This document shows, piece after piece, positions 6,906 to 11,117 of a stretch of DNA of 11,117 nucleotides. The notes under the pieces were generated by a model. That model was not told the origin of the DNA and did no database searches. It saw only the letters and a list, made by a program, of their open reading frames with translations. The stretch is from JAZRZI01 sp045601325 (GTDB taxonomy: Bacteria > Bacillota_I > Bacilli_A > RFN20 > CAG-826): positions 1-11,117 of the forward strand of contig JAZRZI010000018.1 of the NCBI GenBank assembly GCA_045601325.1, given 5' to 3'. Numbering within the stretch: the first letter of the stretch is position 1; each line of letters opens with the position of its first letter. The position numbers were made by a program, and so were the translations under genes.

Positions 6906-7441
6906 TTCTTTCCTAATTTGCATTTATACAATCTATGAATTAACATTGCAGTTTCTTCGATTGTATATTTTTTTGACTCGATATGATAATCAACTTTAAC
7001 AAGTTTATCTTTTGTAAAGGCCGCTCTATCGTGGAGAATTCTTTTTTTGACTAATTGTGGGTCATCTCCTCTTTCAATCATGCGCTTATGTCTTTCTTCT
7101 TCGGATAGTTCAAGGAAGAAAGTAACGATATTTTTGTCGGATAATTCTGTATATGCTTTTAAACCATACGGATCAATGACAACGCATTTATTTTCTGCAA
7201 TTTGGTCTTTTGTGGAGCCATAGTAGTAGCCATTATAAATTGTGTATTCGACAAACTTTCCTTCTTTTATCATTTGCTCGAATTTTTCCTTTGTTACAAA
7301 GAAGTAATCTTTTTCGTTTGTTTCTCCAGCACGCATAGGACGTGTTGTAGTGGTAATTACTTTGGTAATTCCATACTTCTTTGCTAACATTTTTGCGGCT
7401 TCTGTTTTTCCAGAAGCACTTGCACCAGCTAAAACTATCAT
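6902..7441 (-). CDS. gmk: guanylate kinase-like P-loop kinase
   Basis: This 179-residue soluble kinase would phosphorylate GMP to GDP with ATP. The P-loop is GASASGKT (6-13). The GMP-binding residues known from yeast guanylate kinase have counterparts at nearly constant offset: Thr30, Arg34 and Arg37 in TTTRPMR, Tyr46 in KDYFF, Glu65 in FVEY, Tyr74 and Ser76 in YYYGS, and Asp90. The lid and adenine region is RHKRMIERGDD (117-127), followed by KKRI...DR. It is some 20-30 residues shorter than typical housekeeping enzymes, and the P-loop differs from the common GPSG-x-GK form, so it may be a second guanylate-kinase-like protein. It is not next to rpoZ or similar partners. No Shine-Dalgarno is visible; a perfect TATAAT lies seven bases before the ATG. 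The gene is divergent from the Fe-S scaffold gene and convergent with hflX. Confidence 0.82.
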   Translation of the reverse strand: MIVLAGASASGKTEAAKMLAKKYGITKVITTTTRPMRAGETNEKDYFFVTKEKFEQMIKEGKFVEYTIYNGYYYGSTKDQIAENKCVVIDPYGLKAYTELSDKNIVTFFLELSEEERHKRMIERGDDPQLVKKRILHDRAAFTKDKLVKVDYHIESKKYTIEETAMLIHRLYKCKLGKN

Positions 7442-7443
7442 GT

Positions 7444-7512
7444 TTTTTATTATAATTATTTCGCATGATTTTTCTATAGGAAATTGAAAATCCTTAGATA
7501 TTTTTATTATAA
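7444..7512. repeat. exact 12-bp direct repeat in the divergent promoter region
   Basis: TTTTTATTATAA occurs at 7444-7455 and again at 7501-7512, 57 bases apart. On the minus strand each copy contains TATAAT. The left copy supplies the -10 box of the kinase gene, and the right copy overlaps the distal -10 of the Fe-S pair. Chance is possible in such AT-rich sequence. Confidence 0.5.
7449..7454 (-). promoter_or_regulatory. -10 box directly upstream of the guanylate-kinase-like gene
   Basis: On the minus strand TATAAT (7454 down to 7449) is followed by seven bases, AAAAAAC, and then the ATG. Transcription would start at or one base before the start codon. No good -35 box is seen at 16-18 bases, so support rests on the perfect -10 match, its position and the missing ribosome site. 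Confidence 0.4.
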
Positions 7513-7513
7513 A
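7484..7513 (+). promoter_or_regulatory. candidate distal promoter of the Fe-S gene pair
   Basis: TTGAAA (7484-7489), an 18-base spacer and TATAAA (7508-7513) form a good sigma-A-type promoter in the divergent region. It lies upstream of a second candidate, so the pair may have tandem promoters. Confidence 0.4.
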
Positions 7514-7526
7514 AAAATACTAATCA

Positions 7527-7555
7527 TTGAAAAATGCTTTACTTTGTGCAATAGT
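7527..7555 (+). promoter_or_regulatory. proximal promoter of the Fe-S gene pair
   Basis: TTGAAA (7527-7532), a 17-base spacer and AATAGT (7550-7555) preceded by TGC (7547-7549, extended -10). The start would be near 7562, leaving about 22 bases with the strong ribosome site AAGGAGAT (7571-7578), seven bases before the ATG at 7584. That site is why the upstream in-frame ATG at 7527, which sits inside this promoter, is not taken as the start. Confidence 0.5.
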
Positions 7556-7583
7556 TTTATTCGTACAAAAAAGGAGATATTTT

Positions 7584-8285
7584 ATGGGTAATGTATTTTA
7601 CACACAAGATGTTGAAGGCAGATGTGTAGTCCGTAAAGGATGCGACCATGGTCCAGCACCAATTCCTGAAGAAGGTCAATGGGTCCCAGTTAAAGAAGTA
7701 ACACAAATCTCTGGTTTATCCCATGGTATTGGTTGGTGTGCACCACAACAAGGTTGTTGCAAACTCACTCTCAACGTCAAAAACGGTATTATCGAAGAAG
7801 CTCTTGTCGAAACATTAGGTTGTTCAGGCATGACACACTCTGCAGCTATGGCAGCAGAAATTTTGCAAGGCAAAACAATTCTTGAAGCCTTAAATACAGA
7901 CTTGGTCTGTGATGCTATTAACGTAGCAATGAGAGAAATCTTTAAGCAACTAGCTTATGGACGTAGCCAAACAGCTTTCTCTGAGAATGGTTTACCAGTT
8001 GGTTCCACTCTTGAAGATTTAGGCGGCGTTGTCCGTAGCCAAATCGGTACAATGTTTGGCACACGTGCTAAAGGTGTTCGTTATCTTGAAATGACAGATG
8101 GTTATGTTCTCAAGATTGGCTTAGATGCTAATAACGAAGTCATTGGTTATCAATTTGTTAACTTAGGTAAGATGATGAAAGCTATTAGAAGTGGTACTGA
8201 TCCAAAAGAAGCTTATGAAAAAGCTATTGGTCAATATGGTCGTTTCTCTGACGCTGTCAAAACTATCGACCCAAGAAAGGAGTAA
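7584..8285 (+). CDS. NifU/IscU-like iron-sulfur cluster assembly scaffold protein
   Basis: This 233-residue soluble protein is placed in the NifU-like scaffold group by its middle region. CCKLTLNVKNGIIEEALVET (58-77) leads into LGCSGMTHSAAMAAEIL (79-95) and QGKT-x-x-EAL (96-103), matching the IscU/NifU layout in which GCG is followed by a Ser/Ala helix and GK-x-x-x-EA. Cysteines are at 14, 20, 52, 58, 59, 80 and 109. The N-terminal CVVRKGC and the WCAPQQGCC cluster could hold a cluster of their own. It is longer than IscU (about 130), with a C-terminal extension (about 140-233) I cannot assign. The start at 7584 is fixed by AAGGAGAT. The stop codon directly follows the ribosome site of the next gene, with only three bases between the genes, so the two proteins are very likely made together. 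No cysteine desulfurase or sufBCD is visible here. The specific client is unknown. Confidence 0.82.
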   Translation: MGNVFYTQDVEGRCVVRKGCDHGPAPIPEEGQWVPVKEVTQISGLSHGIGWCAPQQGCCKLTLNVKNGIIEEALVETLGCSGMTHSAAMAAEILQGKTILEALNTDLVCDAINVAMREIFKQLAYGRSQTAFSENGLPVGSTLEDLGGVVRSQIGTMFGTRAKGVRYLEMTDGYVLKIGLDANNEVIGYQFVNLGKMMKAIRSGTDPKEAYEKAIGQYGRFSDAVKTIDPRKE

Positions 8286-8288
8286 GCT

Positions 8289-9296
8289 ATGTCATATTTA
8301 AATATTGAAAACTATGAAAGACGTCAAGCTGGCGTTGAAGCTTGCTTAAAAGCAAATGGATTTAAAGATTTAGAAGAATGCAAAGCATACTGTGCTTCAT
8401 TCGGTTTAGATCCATATAAAATTACTGAAGAAACACAACCAATTTGTTTCGAAGATGCTAAATGGGCATACGTATTAGGCTGTGCAATCGCTTTGAAACG
8501 TAATGTTGAAACAGCTGAAGCTGCTGCTCAAGCAATCGGCGAAGGCTTACAAGCATTCTGTGTTCCTGGCTCAGTTGCTAGCAACCGTTTAGTTGGTATT
8601 GGTCATGGTAACTTAGCAGGTATGTTACTTAATGACTCAGTTACATGTTTCGCATTCTTAGCAGGTCACGAATCTTTCGCAGCTGCTGAAGGTGCAATTA
8701 AGATTGCTCTTAATGCTAACAAAGCACGTAATGTTCCTTTAAGAGTTATTCTTAATGGTTTAGGCAAAGATGCTGCTTACATTATCTCCAGAATTAATGG
8801 TTTCACTTATTGTGAAACAAAATATAATTTTGCTGATGAATCAGTTGAAATTGTTAGAGAAGTTAAATTCTCTGATGGTCCAAGAAGCGCAATCCGCTGC
8901 TTTGGTACAAATGATGCAGGCGAAGGCGTTGCAATTATGAAAATGGAAAAAGTTGGTGTTTCTATTACAGGTAACTCTACAAACCCAACTAGATTCCAAC
9001 ATTTAGTTGCTGGTATTTATCACAAATGGTGTTATGAACATGGCGTTAAATACTTCTCTGTCGCTTCTGGTGGTGGTACAGGTCGTACACTTCACCCAGA
9101 TAATATGGCAGCAGGTCCAGCTTCCTATGGTTTAACAGACTCTATGGGCAGAATGCATGGTGATGCACAATTCGCAGGTTCTTCCTCAGTTCCAGCACAC
9201 GTCGAAATGATGGGCTACGTTGGTATGGGTAATAACCCAATGGTTGGTGCAACTGTTGCATGTGCTGTTGGTGTTTTCCAAGCTTTAAAGAAATAA
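8289..9296 (+). CDS. GGGtGRT-family protein
   Basis: This 335-residue, apparently cytosolic protein is recognised by its family-naming motif GGGTGRT (261-267), within a Gly/Ala-rich C-terminal stretch continuing LHPDNMAAGPASYG. It has no signal peptide or membrane helix and looks like a compact alpha/beta enzyme. Further conserved-looking stretches are VGIGHGNLAGMLLND (102-116), FLAGHESFAAAEGAIKIA (123-140), SITGNSTNPTRFQH (225-238) and GNNPMVGAT (314-322). Eleven cysteines (19, 31, 35, 53, 65, 91, 120, 175, 204, 248 and 325) are scattered through it. As I recall, this family is regularly found beside a NifU-like scaffold, as here, but its reaction is not established. AAAGGAG (8276-8282) lies six bases before the ATG. 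Codon use is the optimised type seen in its partner, suggesting an abundant protein. A terminator follows. Confidence 0.88.
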   Translation: MSYLNIENYERRQAGVEACLKANGFKDLEECKAYCASFGLDPYKITEETQPICFEDAKWAYVLGCAIALKRNVETAEAAAQAIGEGLQAFCVPGSVASNRLVGIGHGNLAGMLLNDSVTCFAFLAGHESFAAAEGAIKIALNANKARNVPLRVILNGLGKDAAYIISRINGFTYCETKYNFADESVEIVREVKFSDGPRSAIRCFGTNDAGEGVAIMKMEKVGVSITGNSTNPTRFQHLVAGIYHKWCYEHGVKYFSVASGGGTGRTLHPDNMAAGPASYGLTDSMGRMHGDAQFAGSSSVPAHVEMMGYVGMGNNPMVGATVACAVGVFQALKK

Positions 9297-9320
9297 CATA
9301 AAGCATTTATTTCTATTTTT

Positions 9321-9352
9321 AAAGGGATCTTTTTCAAGAGATCTCTTTTTTT
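9321..9352 (+). terminator. strong intrinsic terminator after the Fe-S pair
   Basis: AAAGGGATCT (9321-9330) and AGATCTCTTT (9339-9348) form a ten-pair stem with one G-U pair around the loop TTTTCAAG, followed by a T-run to 9352. It ends the scaffold/GGGtGRT transcript. Confidence 0.9.
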
Positions 9353-9394
9353 GTTTTTTAAAAAAGTATTAATATTATTAATAAAAAAATATTT

Positions 9395-9422
9395 TTGAAA
9401 AAAAGCAAAGAAAAAAGATACT
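9395..9422 (+). promoter_or_regulatory. candidate promoter of the secreted-protein operon
   Basis: TTGAAA (9395-9400), a 16-base spacer and GATACT (9417-9422) give a start near 9429, just before the ribosome site AGGGGG (9433-9438) and the ATG at 9446. A perfect AT-only inverted repeat, TATTAAT-ATT-ATTAATA (9367-9383), lies upstream of it and could be an operator or chance. Confidence 0.45.
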
Positions 9423-9445
9423 GAAAGTAATTAGGGGGTACAACT

Positions 9446-9748
9446 ATGACTTCTAATCAATCTTTTAGGTCTTTAAATAAGAAAGTTTCGACAATCGCTC
9501 TCATGTATGTGTTCGCACGCAAGAAATCTTATTTAGAAAAAACAATAAATAATAAATATAGTGATTTTGTCAATAAGGTTAATAATTGCTTTGATCGTTT
9601 AAACGGAATAGATAAGCTCTTTATTAATAATGAGTTCTTCTATGAAGAATATCCCTATTGGTGGATAGATATATACTCAAAAAGTTCCTTTTATAGGTAC
9701 AAAAGAAAGGCAATGATGAGCTTTCTGAGGGAATATGAAAATGCGTAG
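9446..9748 (+). CDS. small basic protein, possible sigma-region-4/ArpU-like transcription regulator
   Basis: This 100-residue protein is not confidently assigned to a family. It is basic and mostly helical by eye, with no signal peptide or membrane helix. The N-terminal half has LNKKVSTIALMYVFARKKSY (10-29) and a helix through NKYSDFVNKVNNCFDRLN (36-53). The C-terminal part, WWIDIYSKSSFYRYKRKAM (72-90), followed by MSFLREYE, resembles the recognition-helix end of sigma-70 region 4 and of ArpU/RinA-type phage regulators, where S/T-x-YYRYK-x-KA is typical. A comparison with the Mollicutes proteins annotated MG284/MPN403 would be worthwhile; I cannot confirm it. AGGGGG seven bases upstream fixes the start. 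It is the first gene of the right-hand unit and its end overlaps the secreted-protein gene by eight bases, so it may regulate this operon (inference). Confidence 0.7.
   Translation: MTSNQSFRSLNKKVSTIALMYVFARKKSYLEKTINNKYSDFVNKVNNCFDRLNGIDKLFINNEFFYEEYPYWWIDIYSKSSFYRYKRKAMMSFLREYENA
9727..9732 (+). promoter_or_regulatory. ribosome binding site deciding the start at 9741
   Basis: GAGGGA ends eight bases before the ATG at 9741 but only two before the in-frame ATG at 9735. The later start is therefore preferred; the choice changes the protein by two residues. Confidence 0.6.
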
Positions 9749-10730
9749 ACGCTTTATCCTTTCTTCTCTGCTTGTGTCACTTTTTGGCTTCGCGTGTTGC
9801 TCAACAGCTGCTACAAACCCACCTGCAATTAAATTTAATAGTGATTTCGCAGGTCCGTTTGTTGTTAATAGTGAAAATGTTTCACTGGATATTAATTTTT
9901 ATACAACTGGAACTTTAAAAAATAAGTCTGTTGTTTGTGGATTTAGATTATATAGGGATGATGGTTTCACAGTATATAAAACTTTTACCAGCTATCCTTT
10001 TGGGGTGGAACTTGGTGTCAAACCAACCATTCATGCGATTATTCCTTTTGGTGGATACTTGCCTAAAACAGGTGTTTTATTGGAATTCTATGTGCAAAGA
10101 AATGATGAAGAAATTTACACCTTACCATTTTGGTGTTACCCATGTATAGAAGGTACTTTAAATCCTACAAAAGGGGATGTTAATGAATACACAGGAACAG
10201 TTTTTAAGCTTGAGGTCAATAAAGTTGTTGTCAGCAAAGAACAATATATATTTTCAGAGAATGTTGGAAACATAGTTGAGGATTCTTATTATCGTTTAAA
10301 TATCGATCAATTTAATTTTCTTTATGAGCCAATTATTAATCCAACATACGAAAGCGCTCAACTTATGATTATTAATCCTCCGTTCTGCTTTTCTGGATTA
10401 AAAAAGGCAAATGAAAAAAGTGTCAGCATTGCATTAGAGATAACCTACAAAGACAAATGGTGTATTTTTTCATATAAAGAAACAATGTATGTGGACCCTA
10501 AAACTTTATTAATGTCGAAGTTTCCTCAACAGGGTTATTTAGCTACTCATTATTTATATTTACCTTTAAATTATTATGAAACAATAATTAAAACAAATTT
10601 TACAATAAATATTAAAGGCTTTGGCCCGTCAAAAAGAAACTTCTCTTGGAACATTAAATATTTAGAAACAAATCAATTCATAGGTGATTGCAGCTTCGCT
10701 GACTATTGTGTTACAGGAGGCATTAGTTAA
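9741..10730 (+). CDS. secreted or surface-anchored protein of unknown family
   Basis: This 329-residue protein has a classic Sec signal: MRRRF, a hydrophobic core ILSSLLVSLFGFA (6-18), then CCSTAATNPP. The double Cys at 19-20 suggests a lipoprotein, but the -3 residue is Gly rather than Leu/Val/Ile, so lipidation is uncertain and ordinary cleavage is possible. The mature part is rich in Tyr, Phe, Asn and alternating hydrophobic residues, as in beta-sandwich surface proteins. Cysteines at 66, 132, 135, 216, 241, 317 and 323 include a CYPC pair (132-135) and a C-terminal pair that could form disulfides. I find no enzyme motif, LPxTG anchor or C-terminal membrane helix. It overlaps the preceding gene by eight bases, and its stop codon shares a base with the next start, so all three genes are one operon. 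Codon use is AT-rich, unlike the optimised Fe-S genes to its left. Function is unknown. Confidence 0.75.
   Translation: MRRRFILSSLLVSLFGFACCSTAATNPPAIKFNSDFAGPFVVNSENVSLDINFYTTGTLKNKSVVCGFRLYRDDGFTVYKTFTSYPFGVELGVKPTIHAIIPFGGYLPKTGVLLEFYVQRNDEEIYTLPFWCYPCIEGTLNPTKGDVNEYTGTVFKLEVNKVVVSKEQYIFSENVGNIVEDSYYRLNIDQFNFLYEPIINPTYESAQLMIINPPFCFSGLKKANEKSVSIALEITYKDKWCIFSYKETMYVDPKTLLMSKFPQQGYLATHYLYLPLNYYETIIKTNFTINIKGFGPSKRNFSWNIKYLETNQFIGDCSFADYCVTGGIS
10715..10720 (+). promoter_or_regulatory. strong ribosome site for the right-edge gene
   Basis: AGGAGG lies nine bases before the ATG at 10730, inside the end of the preceding gene. It is the best evidence that the edge-truncated reading frame is a real gene. 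Confidence 0.75.
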
Positions 10731-11117
10731 TGTTAAATATGTTATATTCTTTTTCATTAATTATCAGTGCATTCCAACTATTTTCTATATCGACACGCAT
10801 AAATATAGTAAATAGGGCTATTTTTTCGACACCTCGTTCCATATTTGAAAGCAGCATACCTTTAATATATGAAGTCCCCCAATCTGATTTGTATCTATAT
10901 TTTGATCAGGAGAAGTTGCATGCTAAACTAACCTCATATTTTGATACAACAATTTCTCACTATGTTAAAAAATATTCATTAAATTATTACTATTTTAATA
11001 AAAATGAATTCTCAATAAAATCAATTAGTCTAGTTTTGTCCATGAAAATTCTCCTTAATTTCAAATTCAAGGTGTCTAATCAGCTCAAAATTAAAAAACA
11101 CATTGCAAGTAATTGTG
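10730..11117 (+). CDS. partial gene, membrane-anchored small protein, possibly pseudopilin/TadE-like
   Basis: The frame opens at ATG 10730, overlapping the previous stop by one base (TAATG), and runs open for 129 codons to the window edge. It begins MLNMLYSFSLIISAFQLFSI, a hydrophobic N-terminal segment without a positively charged start, which could be a membrane anchor. Residues 58-90 look like an amphipathic helix (FDQEKLHAKLTSYF, HYVKKYSLNYYYFN). Residues 94-115 alternate hydrophobic residues as beta strands. Helix anchor, helix, then strands is the layout of pseudopilins and TadE-like proteins, but no prepilin cleavage motif is visible and no assembly ATPase is in the window. AGGAGG upstream and the tight overlap make it a member of the same operon as the secreted protein. 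I do not recognise the family. The C-terminus is missing. Confidence 0.65.
   Translation, partial: MLNMLYSFSLIISAFQLFSISTRINIVNRAIFSTPRSIFESSIPLIYEVPQSDLYLYFDQEKLHAKLTSYFDTTISHYVKKYSLNYYYFNKNEFSIKSISLVLSMKILLNFKFKVSNQLKIKKHIASNC

Noticed and set aside
7233..7466. Minus-strand frame of 77 codons over the kinase start
   Set aside because: It overlaps the conserved P-loop region in another frame and has low-complexity Lys/Arg/Asn content typical of a shadow.
7527..7583. Upstream ATG adding 19 residues to the Fe-S scaffold
   Set aside because: The ATG at 7584 has AAGGAGAT seven bases before it, and the upstream stretch contains the likely promoter.
9367..9383. AT-only inverted repeat TATTAAT-ATT-ATTAATA
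   Set aside because: It has no G or C and sits in very AT-rich sequence, so chance is likely; it is mentioned only as a possible operator under the nearby promoter.
164..11117. Mollicutes genetic code with TGA as Trp
   Set aside because: All long genes are intact under the standard code and use TGG for Trp; no gene needs TGA read-through.

Overview
This is an AT-rich window of roughly one-third G+C by eye. It reads as low-GC Gram-positive chromosome, probably an uncultured Bacilli/Mollicutes-related gut lineage of the RF39 or Erysipelotrichales type. That placement is inferred from base composition, strong AAGGAG-type ribosome sites on most genes, Firmicutes-type terminators, tandem CNNM/CorC genes and the NifU-like/GGGtGRT gene pair. 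No gene ends in TGA, but no TGA is read through either, so standard decoding holds here. I see no tRNA, rRNA, CRISPR array, transposase or phage integration signal.

Layout, left to right. (1) Positions 1-54 may hold the tail of an upstream gene. (2) An MTA/SAH-nucleosidase-like enzyme (164-841) has no Shine-Dalgarno. (3) A membrane-anchored protein with a long Glu/Pro-Ala linker and a conserved C-terminal domain (977-2326) ends in a strong GAAA-loop terminator. (4) A promoter at 2381-2409 precedes two adjacent CNNM/CBS (CorC-like) transporters (2445-3464 and 3466-4731). An SDR oxidoreductase (4748-5656) and an HflX-like GTPase (5643-6905) follow. These four genes run together, but the SDR may also have its own promoter. 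(5) A guanylate-kinase-like gene on the minus strand (6902-7441) meets hflX tail to tail with overlapping stop codons. (6) A divergent 142-bp promoter region serves that kinase and a NifU-like Fe-S scaffold (7584-8285), which is tightly coupled to a GGGtGRT-family protein (8289-9296); a strong terminator follows. (7) A new unit starts near 9395. It encodes a 100-residue protein with a possible DNA-binding C-terminus (9446-9748), a secreted protein of unknown family (9741-10730), and a third gene running off the right edge (10730 onward) with a membrane-anchor-like N-terminus. These overlap by a few bases and look like one operon.

Most of the window is housekeeping: purine salvage, ion transport, ribosome rescue and Fe-S handling. 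The least explained parts are the right-hand secreted-protein operon, the linker protein at 977-2326, the complementary motif losses in the two CNNM paralogues, and a small class of genes (164, 4748 and the minus-strand kinase) that lack ribosome sites and carry -10-like boxes almost touching their start codons, as expected for leaderless mRNAs.
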